A stretch of 64,000 nucleotides of DNA from Paenibacillus lignilyticus. Lineage in GTDB: Bacteria > Bacillota > Bacilli > Paenibacillales > Paenibacillaceae. The notes below the pieces were generated by a model. The model made no database searches. It was not told where the DNA came from and was given only the letters and a program-made list of their open reading frames with translations. The stretch spans positions 62,001 through 126,000 of the forward strand of contig NZ_JAGKSP010000001.1 of the NCBI RefSeq assembly GCF_017942085.1, read 5' to 3'. Position numbers and translations under genes: made by a program. How positions within the stretch are numbered: position 1 is the stretch's first letter; each line of letters begins with the position of its first letter. Of the stretch, positions 43,090-51,489 are shown piece after piece.

Positions 43090-43674
43090 CTACAAGAAAA
43101 TACCTAAACTGCTGATGCCCATCGTCGTATGATCCAGCCTTACGAACCGTTTCGCCAGTTTCCAGCCGCCTGCGCTGCCGGATCCGCGAATGGTATCTTC
43201 GCGTTCGCCTGACACCAAGTCGTATGCAGGGCTGTCAAAGCGGCTGCGGAACAGCAGCAAGTTGCTGACGACGACCATTTCAACCGCACCTTCACTGCTC
43301 TCGCGCACTTCGGCCATCCGGAAATTCGTCAGAAAATGTCTCGTCCGGGACGGAGGATCCTCCGCCCAATTGTAATCAGAGAATGTACGCTCCACACGCA
43401 TTTGGATGGATGCCAGGTTCTCGTTCATATGAAAGGCTTGATCGCTGAACGGGCTTGGCGCATGACGTTCGCGGGTCAGCCTGATCGGGATTTGATAGCG
43501 GATATCACTCGTCAGCAGCGCCATCCATTCGGCGTATTTACCGTTGTCCAGCAGCTCAGCCTCGTGGATCAGGAAATGCTGCCCCTCCTGCAACAACTGT
43601 TCGGTCCCACGTTCAACGATCACTGTTTCTTCTCCCATCACAGCCCCAATCCTTCCCCCAGATGCTAGATTCAT
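43090..43674 (-). CDS. Ring-hydroxylating dioxygenase beta subunit
   Basis: Small subunit of a Rieske non-heme iron dioxygenase, structural partner of alpha in an alpha3beta3 complex. Up to 194 residues with the family pattern: FLIHEAELLDNGKYAEWMAL, DIRYQIPIRLTR, a TRHFLTNFRM strand and a YDLVSGEREDTIR strand. The outer ATG at 43674 overlaps the alpha stop by 4 nt (ATGA) but has a weak ribosome binding site. The GTG at 43641 and ATG at 43638 lie behind GGGGGAAGGA and could be the true start. Confidence 0.88.
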   Translation of the reverse strand: MNLASGGRIGAVMGEETVIVERGTEQLLQEGQHFLIHEAELLDNGKYAEWMALLTSDIRYQIPIRLTRERHAPSPFSDQAFHMNENLASIQMRVERTFSDYNWAEDPPSRTRHFLTNFRMAEVRESSEGAVEMVVVSNLLLFRSRFDSPAYDLVSGEREDTIRGSGSAGGWKLAKRFVRLDHTTMGISSLGIFL

Positions 43675-45026
43675 TCTTCATCGTCAAGCATCGTATTCAC
43701 ATACGATTCATAGAAATAGCGCTGATTGCCTTCCCCATATCGCGGATAGTAAGCGATCCCCGGAAGCGGCCATTCTTCGTCTCGTTTGGCCTTGCCCATC
43801 CCATTCATCCCCATTTGGAAATTGAGCTTCAAATGGTTCTTCGCAAATCGATTGCCTGCCGTCTGCGTAATGGTTTCCCATGTCATCGAATCATCCATCT
43901 CGAATATCCCCGCCAGGCTGAACGTTGCCGAGCCGGCGCGATAGGAAGCTTCCTTGAATTCCTGCGGCGTATTCTTAAACATGAGGAACCAGTTCCATAT
44001 TTCGATTTGATCCGGGCCCTTCGGACGCCACTGGCGCATGCTGATGAACGGTACGGGGGGCAAATCCCGCTCAGGCGTAACGGTCATTAGCAAAAATGAA
44101 CTGTTTGGAAATATGTTGCCGAGCATTTCCTTGGAGTCCCGGACGATCTCCAGCCCCTTCGGCTCCAGCCGATCCAGCCGGAAGGTGTCGACGATTTCCT
44201 GCGGAAAATTCCAATATGGCATCTCGATGACCTGCTCCGTCTTATCCAGCGAAATGTCGACGCAATGTCCGTTGCCGGCAAGGATTTGTTCGCCGTTCAT
44301 ATTCGCCAGCATGGAGAATGGCGAGGATCCCACTTCATACGCGGAATGGTGAAGGAATATCAGATGATACGCATCGCCGCTGAAGTTCTCCGCCGCAACC
44401 TTCCAATTCGCGTTCACGATCCAGCGCTGAGGTTCGCCGATGACTTCAAGCCCTTCATCCTGCAAACCGAACAGCAGATCCAGGTAGTACTTGCTGTCTG
44501 CAAGATATTCCTCGAGCGGCGGCGTCTCCTTATCCAAGCAGGCGAAAATCAACCCGTGAATCGTATCGCAGCGCGCCGCAAGCAACCCCCAATCCTTCTT
44601 GTTCAGCCCGTTGTAAGCATGCTGCTGAGCAGGCATTCCGATCAGGTTCCCGTTATTTTTATAGATAAAGCCATGGTAGGGACAGCGAAAATGCGAGGCA
44701 TTCCCCTTCTCCGCCCGGCATACCCGAACGCCGCGATGAACGCAGGCATCCAGCATGACGCGAATCTCTCCGGACTCGTCGCGATTCACGATAAACGGAT
44801 CTTCGCCAATATAACGAAGAACGTAATCGCCGGCGGATGGAATTTCCGATTCATGCCCGACATAGATCCACTTTTTCGTAAAAATCTTCTCCATTTCAAG
44901 CTCATAAAGCTCGCGGTCATTGAAGATGCCAACGGGAATAATCCCTTCCTTCAAGCTCTCCCGCATTTCGCGGAGCAGCGATTTGGCATGGCTGTAAGCC
45001 GGCGCACCCTTCGTCTCTGTTTTCAT
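43671..45026 (-). CDS. Ring-hydroxylating dioxygenase alpha subunit (Rieske)
   Basis: Catalytic subunit that adds both atoms of O2 to an aromatic or related substrate. 451 residues. The Rieske [2Fe-2S] ligands are Cys95, His97, Cys115 and His118 (CVHRG, 17 residues between, CPYHGF). The mononuclear iron site shows DAYHLIFLH (Asp218 bridging, His221 and His226) and a later acid in FEMDDSMTWE. GAGGTG precedes the ATG. No ferredoxin or reductase gene is nearby, so electrons must come from elsewhere. Substrate unknown. Confidence 0.93.
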   Translation of the reverse strand: MKTETKGAPAYSHAKSLLREMRESLKEGIIPVGIFNDRELYELEMEKIFTKKWIYVGHESEIPSAGDYVLRYIGEDPFIVNRDESGEIRVMLDACVHRGVRVCRAEKGNASHFRCPYHGFIYKNNGNLIGMPAQQHAYNGLNKKDWGLLAARCDTIHGLIFACLDKETPPLEEYLADSKYYLDLLFGLQDEGLEVIGEPQRWIVNANWKVAAENFSGDAYHLIFLHHSAYEVGSSPFSMLANMNGEQILAGNGHCVDISLDKTEQVIEMPYWNFPQEIVDTFRLDRLEPKGLEIVRDSKEMLGNIFPNSSFLLMTVTPERDLPPVPFISMRQWRPKGPDQIEIWNWFLMFKNTPQEFKEASYRAGSATFSLAGIFEMDDSMTWETITQTAGNRFAKNHLKLNFQMGMNGMGKAKRDEEWPLPGIAYYPRYGEGNQRYFYESYVNTMLDDEE

Positions 45027-45053
45027 CGTCTGGCACCTCGCTCTTCTAATGGG

Positions 45054-45971
45054 TTAATAGGGATTGAACTCCAGCCAACCAGCATATTCGCGCACACTTT
45101 CATAGAATGGCCGCGAAGGCACGTAGCCGATTTCTTCGCGCGCTTTCGTAATGTCGAAGGTGCCGTAATGATCCAATTCCGAGAAGCGGCCTTCTCCGAC
45201 TTCGATTACAGCATCCGGGTATAGCTCCTGCACGAATGCGATCAACTCGCCGAACGTTGTTTTATAGCCGGCAGTTATGCTGTATACGTAGCTTTTCATG
45301 TCTTCCGCTTCCATCGCACAGATACAGGCCTGCGCCACATCCTTCACATGCACGTACTGGAAGCCGTAGTCCCGGCCTTCCTTCAGGTAGGTTGGCACTC
45401 CCTTAATCGCATTTACGATCAGATCCTTCATGTAGCACTGCATAAACTGTCCCGGCCCGTACAGCCAGCCCGGTCGCAGCGATGGGATTTCCAAGCCGTA
45501 CAGATTACGATAGCCGTAGGCTAGCTTCTCCGTGAACACCTTCGTAGCCCCGTACACGCCGCTCGGATGAAGCGGCACATCCTCGGTCACCGTGCCCAGC
45601 TCAGCATTGTTGCCGTAGGCGTACTCCGAGCTCAGGTTGACCACTCGTTTAATACCGGAAAGCCTCGCCGCTTCGAATATATTCGTCGTGCCGACCGCAT
45701 TGGTCATGACCGTCTGATACGGTATATCTATGGCAGTCACGGGATGGGAGATTGCGGCCGTATGAATAATGCGGTCGATCTTATACGTGCGGATCGTCTC
45801 CAGAATGAGAGGCAAATCCAGCAAATCGCCTTGGATATAGGTGAGCGATTCATCTCCTCCGTTATCCTTCACTCTGCGGTCGTAGCTGACGACACGGTAG
45901 TCTTTCTCTCTCAGCATCGGAACCAGATTCGAACCTAAGAACCCCATACCGCCGGTTACTAAAATATTCAT
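45054..45971 (-). CDS. NAD-dependent epimerase/dehydratase (extended SDR)
   Basis: 305 residues. The nucleotide-binding motif is TGGMGFLGSNL (about 6-16). The catalytic Ser lies in NLSSEYAYGNN and the Tyr-Lys pair in YGATK (about 140). The C-terminal part (RPGWLYGPGQFM, YVHVKDVAQACICAME) is typical of the UDP-sugar epimerase and related dehydrogenase group. In this operon it may oxidise the diol made by the dioxygenase, but that is inference. It lies between the binding-protein gene and the alpha subunit gene. Confidence 0.88.
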   Translation of the reverse strand: MNILVTGGMGFLGSNLVPMLREKDYRVVSYDRRVKDNGGDESLTYIQGDLLDLPLILETIRTYKIDRIIHTAAISHPVTAIDIPYQTVMTNAVGTTNIFEAARLSGIKRVVNLSSEYAYGNNAELGTVTEDVPLHPSGVYGATKVFTEKLAYGYRNLYGLEIPSLRPGWLYGPGQFMQCYMKDLIVNAIKGVPTYLKEGRDYGFQYVHVKDVAQACICAMEAEDMKSYVYSITAGYKTTFGELIAFVQELYPDAVIEVGEGRFSELDHYGTFDITKAREEIGYVPSRPFYESVREYAGWLEFNPY

Positions 45972-45984
45972 GTGTTATTCCTCC

Positions 45985-46995
45985 CTATTTCTCATCAGCC
46001 AGTTGATTGATAAAAGATGGATTGTACAGCTTGCTCATATCCGGCAGCTCATCGATAAATTTCAAATCCTTCAGGAAAGCGCCGACCTGCTCGCCGTTAT
46101 ATTTGACGGACGTATACGCCTCTTCTTCCTTCTGTGCTGCCACGTTATCGTTCAAATCGTATACTTTCACGCCTTCAAGGGAGATCTTGAATTCCTCCGG
46201 CGTAATCTCTGCGTGTTTCGCCATAATTGCGATCGCTTCGTCCGGACTGTCCTTCAGGAAGCTTACGGCGTCAAACCATGCGGCCATCACGTTCTTCACG
46301 TCCTCTGGGCGATCCTTGATGATGCTTTCGCGAAAAGCGATGGCGTCCATCAGCAATCCCGGCGTTTCTTTGGAGGAGAAGAGCAGCTTCCCCTTGCCGG
46401 AGCTTAACGTTTCACTCAGGAATGGCTCCCAGATGACAGCGGCGTCGATTTTCCCCGCAAGGAAGGATGAGCCTGCGTCCGCAATTGCCATGTTGAAGTA
46501 GTTAATATCCTTTTCCGTTAAACCGTGCTGTTTAAGGACTGTCAGCATGAAGAACTGATCCACCGTGCCCAGCTCCGTGGCAATTCGCATCCCTTTCAAA
46601 TCCTCGAAGCTCTTGATCGAGGGGTCGACGACAAAACCATCAGCGCCGTCCGAGTAATCGATAATCATCGGAATCTGCAGCTTAATTCCTTTACCAACCG
46701 GCGGCAGGGTGTCACTGAGAGTTTGGCTGTTGGCGTCTACATTGCCGGAATTCAGAGCCGACAAACCGTCGCTGTAACTGGGGAACCATTCGAGCTCTAC
46801 ATCAACATCGTGTTTCTCGAAGTACCCCTTCTCTTGCGCCACATACCAGAGGAAATAGGTCGGGAACGGATTCAGGCCGATTTTGAGCGGATCGCCGGAT
46901 TTCTCCGTGCCGCCGCCATTGTTGCTCGCGCAGCTGCTGAGCAGAAAACCTGCCATCATGCATGTTGTAAGGATGGATAATACACGCTTTTTCAT
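45985..46995 (-). CDS. ABC transporter substrate-binding lipoprotein (SsuA/THI5-like), orphan
   Basis: 336 residues with a signal peptide and lipobox (LLSSCASNN, Cys about 23). The mature part matches the NMT1/THI5/SsuA group: IGLNPFPTYFLWYVAQEKGY, the WFPSYSDGLSALNSGNVDA segment, and ATELGTVDQFFMLTVL. This group binds sulfonates, nitriles, thiamine precursors and aromatic acids. No permease or ATPase lies beside it, so it must use a partner encoded elsewhere. ATG 46995 follows GGAGGG. First gene of the MerR-controlled operon. Confidence 0.9.
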   Translation of the reverse strand: MKKRVLSILTTCMMAGFLLSSCASNNGGGTEKSGDPLKIGLNPFPTYFLWYVAQEKGYFEKHDVDVELEWFPSYSDGLSALNSGNVDANSQTLSDTLPPVGKGIKLQIPMIIDYSDGADGFVVDPSIKSFEDLKGMRIATELGTVDQFFMLTVLKQHGLTEKDINYFNMAIADAGSSFLAGKIDAAVIWEPFLSETLSSGKGKLLFSSKETPGLLMDAIAFRESIIKDRPEDVKNVMAAWFDAVSFLKDSPDEAIAIMAKHAEITPEEFKISLEGVKVYDLNDNVAAQKEEEAYTSVKYNGEQVGAFLKDLKFIDELPDMSKLYNPSFINQLADEK

Positions 46996-47028
46996 GGTTT
47001 GTTCCCTCCACTCGATTAACTTAAAGCG

Positions 47029-47059
47029 ATTGTAAACCTTTGTGCTACACAAAAGTCAA
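47029..47059 (-). promoter_or_regulatory. MerR-type promoter and operator of the dioxygenase operon
   Basis: Minus strand: TTGACT (47059-47054), a 19-bp spacer and TACAAT (47034-47029). The long spacer holds the dyad ACTTTTGTG-TAG-CACAAAGGT (47056-47036; one mismatch in nine pairs). A 19-bp spacer filled by a dyad is the hallmark of promoters activated by MerR regulators. Confidence 0.85.
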
Positions 47060-47064
47060 TCGCA

Positions 47065-47083
47065 ATGTTATATTTTATAACAT
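47065..47083 (+). promoter_or_regulatory. Perfect dyad upstream of the merR-family gene
   Basis: ATGTTATA-TTT-TATAACAT, an 8-bp perfect inverted repeat. It may include the -10 of the regulator gene and serve as a second operator. Confidence 0.5.
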
Positions 47084-47120
47084 GAGTGGTGAAGTTGAGC
47101 TGTAAAGGGGGAATTCGCCG

Positions 47121-47975
47121 ATGAAAGAACGGCTTTCGATTAGCGAAATGGCACAACTGCGCGGGATTTCTGCCGAAACGCTTCGTCATTATGACCGAAT
47201 CGATCTGTTTAAGCCGCAACATGTCGATCCCCATACCGGCTACAGGTACTATTCGATTTTTCAATACGAGGTGCTTGGCACGATTAAAGAGCTGCGTCAG
47301 CTGGGGATGAACACAAACGAAGTGAAACAGTATTTCAATGAACGCAATATTAAAAATTCAACCGATATATTAGCGGCCAAACACGAAGAGCTCGTCCGTA
47401 AGCTCAAAGAAATGACGGCACTCGAGGAGAATATCCGGGATAAGCTGGCTTTTCTTAGGGAGGTCATCGCCGAGGTAGGCAGCCCGGCCGTCACCATTCG
47501 ACAGTTGGGGCGCAGGAAGCTATTCACGCTGCATCAGAAGATTAACAGTAACCTGGAGCTGTGTTATGGCGTGCTGGGGCTGGAGAACAGGCTTACGGAG
47601 ACAGCTCCGATACTAGCCAGCAACAGACTTGGCGTCCTGCTCTCGCAGGAAGACCTCGAAGCTCGCCGGTTCGAATCACCGTCAACGATCTTCGTAGTGG
47701 CCAAGCGGGCTACATCACTTCCGAAGGTGAATCTCGTAACCATCCCGGCAGGATCGTTCGCCTGTATTCGCTATTACGGGGAACTGTGGAATCGCAGCGA
47801 GAGTCTCGACACCTTATGCCGCAAGCTTGTAGAGGACGGTTATGTAATAACGGGGGATGCGCTGCAAATCATGCAGGTAGACATTACGATTACCGATAAT
47901 CCGAATGAGGTTATGTTTGAGATTCAAGTCCCGATTCGGAAGCAAACGGCAAACAGCAGCTACCACGGCGTATGA
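47121..47975 (+). CDS. MerR family regulator with GyrI-like effector domain (BmrR type)
   Basis: 284 residues. The winged helix (LSISEMAQLRGISAETLRHY, about 5-24, then GYRYYSIFQYEVL) is of the MerR class; a linking helix (about 75-120) is followed by an effector-binding GyrI-like domain (about 125-284: FACIRYYGELWNRSE, MQVDITITDN, MFEIQVPI). There is no metal-binding Cys cluster, so a small organic ligand is expected as for BmrR. GGGGG lies 9 nt before the ATG. It is divergent from the dioxygenase operon. Confidence 0.92.
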   Translation: MKERLSISEMAQLRGISAETLRHYDRIDLFKPQHVDPHTGYRYYSIFQYEVLGTIKELRQLGMNTNEVKQYFNERNIKNSTDILAAKHEELVRKLKEMTALEENIRDKLAFLREVIAEVGSPAVTIRQLGRRKLFTLHQKINSNLELCYGVLGLENRLTETAPILASNRLGVLLSQEDLEARRFESPSTIFVVAKRATSLPKVNLVTIPAGSFACIRYYGELWNRSESLDTLCRKLVEDGYVITGDALQIMQVDITITDNPNEVMFEIQVPIRKQTANSSYHGV

Positions 47976-48004
47976 GCCGCAATAGCTGCTGTTTGCTGTT
48001 TGTT

Positions 48005-49972
48005 CTATGCCTTGGCGGAGAGTTCCGCATACTTCTCTGCGTACCGCGTCACCGTCTGCACGTAAGTCGCATGGGACCATGTGAGCGGCGCTACGGAGAG
48101 CGGGCTGCCGTCAAGCGGATGAAGCTGTTCTGGCAGGACTCCGCTTGAAAGCGCATGTTCGACCACCCAATTGATCGTTTCGCGAGGACGAACAAGATCG
48201 CTTAATTGCTTCGCCGATTCGATTTCGAAGTTTGCAATCCACAGCGTACAGATAATCCATGGATTACCCGGCACATTCTCGATATCTCCGGACTGCTGGA
48301 AGTAATAGTCGTTCGTGTAACGCGCAACGCCTCCGACGCTTGTTCGGATTGTCAGCCCGTCGCGAATCGCATTCATCGTCTTGATGACGCGCACGTCCTC
48401 GACAGGCAGCACGCCGAATTCCCAGACGCCGAACAAGCTGCTCTCCAGGGTCATATCCTTCACCCAGCGGTTATCCTTCTGGATTAAGCCGCGCGCGAAT
48501 CTGCCTGACTCTTCATCCCAGAGATGCGTAAGCATGCCGTGTTTGATGGATTGCGCCGTGTTGCGAAGATGGTCGCTTCGTTCGTAATCCCCAAACAGCT
48601 CCGTGAAGAAGGCCGCCGCCATTAATCCACCGTATACGGAAGCAACGGTATAGGTCCATATCCCGTAACGTTCTTCCCACAGATCATAGCTGGGCTTAGG
48701 CAGTGACAAGCTATGCTCCATATACTGGCTCAAGAAAGCTGCGCCTTTGCGGATCAAATTGTTATAGAGCGACTGCGGCAGCTCGATGACTTGATGCCGC
48801 GTGTAGTCCCTCCACAGGGCGAAGAGCACCAGCGCAGTTTCATCCTCTTGTATCGGCAAGCGCCGGCTGCCCTGCACAATATACGGGTGCCAGCTGGAGC
48901 CTACCGTTCCGTCGGGATTGTATTTGTGAAACAAATACCCGTCCGGCGACAGCGTCTGCGCGCAGAACTGGAAGAACGGCGCGATCACGCTCTGGAACCC
49001 TGCAGCGGACATCGCATCGGCGATCAACGCTCCGTCGCGCGGCCACATATAGCTGTAGTGGTCGCGGTTGTACTGCAGAATATCGGTGTCATTCGCCGCG
49101 ACGATGGCTCCCCGCTCATCGGTTTGCGTCCGAACGAGCAGCAAGCTTAAGCGGAACATATTCGCCGCTTCCTCATTCAGATCACCCAGATTATTCTCCG
49201 CACGATGGAGCCAGTGCTTCCAGTAGATCACGATCCGGCTTAGCAATTTCTCCGGATGACTCTCCTGCACATATTGATTCAGCGATTTGACCTCTTCCAA
49301 GTTCTTGCCGATCGACATCCAGTAATAGACTGTCTTCTCACCGCCTGCCGGCACTACCGTTCGGAAGCTGATTGTGCTATCAACGGAACCTTGCGCGATA
49401 GAGTTGCCCATCAGCGTTCCGTCCTCGGCATCCCGCCATGTTCCTTCTGCGGATTGGAATCGTTTGATCCCGGTCGTGTACTGCATGATGCCGCCTTCGT
49501 CCGAAAACCCGTTGAACATGAAGTATGACGAGCGTTTGTAATGATAGAGCGTATGGTTCTCCGGATAATATGCGGCCGTGTCCCCTACCTCCGAGCCATC
49601 AATCATGAGATCATGATGGAAGAACAAACGGATTTCACGCGGATCCGAACCCAGGTTACGCACGACCACGCGCTTAATGTAGATGCATTCCCGCTGATGG
49701 ATGCCGTCGTTCATATGCAGCTCTACAGCAAGGCGTTCATTGCGCGCGATAACGTTCGTCACGAGCGAATCCTCGATGTAAGACAGCTCAAACTTCCATT
49801 CCGGATCTTCCAGCCAAGAGAATTGACCGCCTGCCCAAATCCCAAATCGACAATATTGGCCGCCCACATGATTCAGTTGACCGACGAATGGATAGTAGAT
49901 GTCACGGATGTAATTGTTTCGGTCCAAATTAATCAGTATTTTACCATTGCCAATTACGAGATGACGGGCCAT
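48005..49972 (-). CDS. Glycoside hydrolase family 15 (glucoamylase-like)
   Basis: 655 residues without signal peptide, so cytoplasmic. An N-terminal beta-sandwich (about 1-250) precedes an (alpha/alpha)6 barrel (about 270-655). Catalytic region cues are HYSYMWPRDGALIADAM, PSYDLWEERYG (general acid region) and PEQLHPLDGSPLSVAPLTWS. It probably releases glucose from alpha-glucans such as glycogen or trehalose. It is the last gene of the glycogen operon and overlaps the glgA end by 19 nt. Confidence 0.9.
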   Translation of the reverse strand: MARHLVIGNGKILINLDRNNYIRDIYYPFVGQLNHVGGQYCRFGIWAGGQFSWLEDPEWKFELSYIEDSLVTNVIARNERLAVELHMNDGIHQRECIYIKRVVVRNLGSDPREIRLFFHHDLMIDGSEVGDTAAYYPENHTLYHYKRSSYFMFNGFSDEGGIMQYTTGIKRFQSAEGTWRDAEDGTLMGNSIAQGSVDSTISFRTVVPAGGEKTVYYWMSIGKNLEEVKSLNQYVQESHPEKLLSRIVIYWKHWLHRAENNLGDLNEEAANMFRLSLLLVRTQTDERGAIVAANDTDILQYNRDHYSYMWPRDGALIADAMSAAGFQSVIAPFFQFCAQTLSPDGYLFHKYNPDGTVGSSWHPYIVQGSRRLPIQEDETALVLFALWRDYTRHQVIELPQSLYNNLIRKGAAFLSQYMEHSLSLPKPSYDLWEERYGIWTYTVASVYGGLMAAAFFTELFGDYERSDHLRNTAQSIKHGMLTHLWDEESGRFARGLIQKDNRWVKDMTLESSLFGVWEFGVLPVEDVRVIKTMNAIRDGLTIRTSVGGVARYTNDYYFQQSGDIENVPGNPWIICTLWIANFEIESAKQLSDLVRPRETINWVVEHALSSGVLPEQLHPLDGSPLSVAPLTWSHATYVQTVTRYAEKYAELSAKA

Positions 49973-51420
49973 GGATGACTCTCCTTTCGATTAGGCGCAA
50001 TCGCGCTATACAACGACATATAGGCTTTCGCTGAACGCGTCCAACTGATATCGTCTTTGGCGCCGTTGGCCACAATGCGCTGCCACACTTCTTCATCCCG
50101 ATAGAATTGGAGCGCTCTGCGGATCGTATAAAGAAGATCGTGCGCGTTATAGTTCGTAAAGCTGAATCCGTTGCCTTCACCGGTAAACTCGTTATATGCC
50201 TTAACCGTGTCTTTTAATCCACCTGTCTCGCGAACAATCGGCACAGACCGATAACGCAGCGCCAGAAGCTGGCTAAGTCCGCAAGGTTCAAACTGCGAAG
50301 GCATTAAGTACATGTCACTGCCGGCGTAGATTCTGCGAGCCAGACCATCGTTGAACCCAAACCAAGTCGTGACTTGACCCGGCTTCTTCTGCTCGGCACG
50401 GCGGAACATTTGCTCGAAATGCCAATCGCCGGAACCAAGCACGACGAGCTGCACATCTTCCTTCAAGATCTGCTCCAGCACCGCTTCAATCAGATCAAGA
50501 CCCTTCTGATCGACCAACCTGGAAACGATACCGATTAGCGGCGTTGTCTCCGATTCCTTCAGTCCCAGCTCACGCTGCAGCGCAAGCTTATTCTTCCGTT
50601 TGCGAGGCAATGAGCCTCGATACGGAACTTCCACAGCCGGGTCATTCATCGGATCAAACAGCTCCGTATCGATTCCGTTCACGATACCGACCAAGTCCTC
50701 CGAGCGGTAACGCAGCAGCCCTTCGAGCTTCTCCCCATAGGCTTCCGTCTTGATTTCCTCCGCATAGGTAGGGCTTACGGTCGTCAGCTTGTCCGCGTAC
50801 CGCAAACCTCCCATCATGCAGTTGCCCGCCCCATAGAAATCAATGCCTTCCGAGCCAAACAATTCGTCCCCGGAACCAAGCAGGTCCTTCAGCAGCTCTC
50901 TGCCGAACACCCCTTGATATCTCAGGTTATGTATGGTGTACACGGAAGCGATGTCGCGGCATGCCGGGTCGTGTTTGTATCTGGTTTTGAGCAGGAACGG
51001 AATAAGTCCGGTTTGCCAATCATGGCAGTGAATTATAGCCGGCCGGAAATCCATATGGTAGAGCGACTCCATTACGGCAAAGCAGAAAAATACGAACCGC
51101 TCCGCATCGTCGCCATATCCATACAACACGCCGCGCTTGAAATAAAATTCGTTATCGATCAAATAGTAGACAATGCCGTCGATCTCGGCCTTGAGCAGGC
51201 CGCAGTACTGGTCCCGCCAGCCAAGCCGTACGTTAAACGTGGCGATCGTCTCGAATTGTTCCGCCATCTCGGCCGGGATCGTATCGTACTTGGGCAGAAT
51301 GACGCGGACATCCGCGCCGACTTTAGAACGCAGTGCTTTCGGCAGTGCGCCGGCTACATCAGCGAGGCCGCCCGTCTTAACGAGCGGCACCGCTTCAGAA
51401 GCAGCGAATAATACATTCAT
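49954..51420 (-). CDS. glgA: Glycogen synthase (ADP-glucose, GT5)
   Basis: Extends alpha-1,4-glucan chains from ADP-glucose. 488 residues. The N-terminal ADP-glucose motif is VKTGGLADVAGALP (about 15-28). The GT5 catalytic acids lie in the C-terminal half, in QFEPCGLSQLLALRY (about 378). HCHDWQTGLIP and YTIHNLRYQGVF are family motifs. GAGGTGA lies about 10 nt before the ATG. It follows glgD after 69 nt, and overlaps the GH15 gene at its end. Confidence 0.95.
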   Translation of the reverse strand: MNVLFAASEAVPLVKTGGLADVAGALPKALRSKVGADVRVILPKYDTIPAEMAEQFETIATFNVRLGWRDQYCGLLKAEIDGIVYYLIDNEFYFKRGVLYGYGDDAERFVFFCFAVMESLYHMDFRPAIIHCHDWQTGLIPFLLKTRYKHDPACRDIASVYTIHNLRYQGVFGRELLKDLLGSGDELFGSEGIDFYGAGNCMMGGLRYADKLTTVSPTYAEEIKTEAYGEKLEGLLRYRSEDLVGIVNGIDTELFDPMNDPAVEVPYRGSLPRKRKNKLALQRELGLKESETTPLIGIVSRLVDQKGLDLIEAVLEQILKEDVQLVVLGSGDWHFEQMFRRAEQKKPGQVTTWFGFNDGLARRIYAGSDMYLMPSQFEPCGLSQLLALRYRSVPIVRETGGLKDTVKAYNEFTGEGNGFSFTNYNAHDLLYTIRRALQFYRDEEVWQRIVANGAKDDISWTRSAKAYMSLYSAIAPNRKESHPWPVIS

Positions 51421-51489
51421 CGTATGGTTTCACCTCTACTCAACTTTCTATCTCTCTATAGTTGCAACTAATACCGACAACGATAGGGT

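Noticed and set aside
43671..45026. Reading the alpha subunit as a Rieske monooxygenase working alone
   Set aside because: A clear beta-subunit gene overlaps its end, which points to the two-subunit dioxygenase type.
44265..45224. 319-codon open frame opposite the dioxygenase alpha gene
   Set aside because: It crosses two real genes and has no family features.
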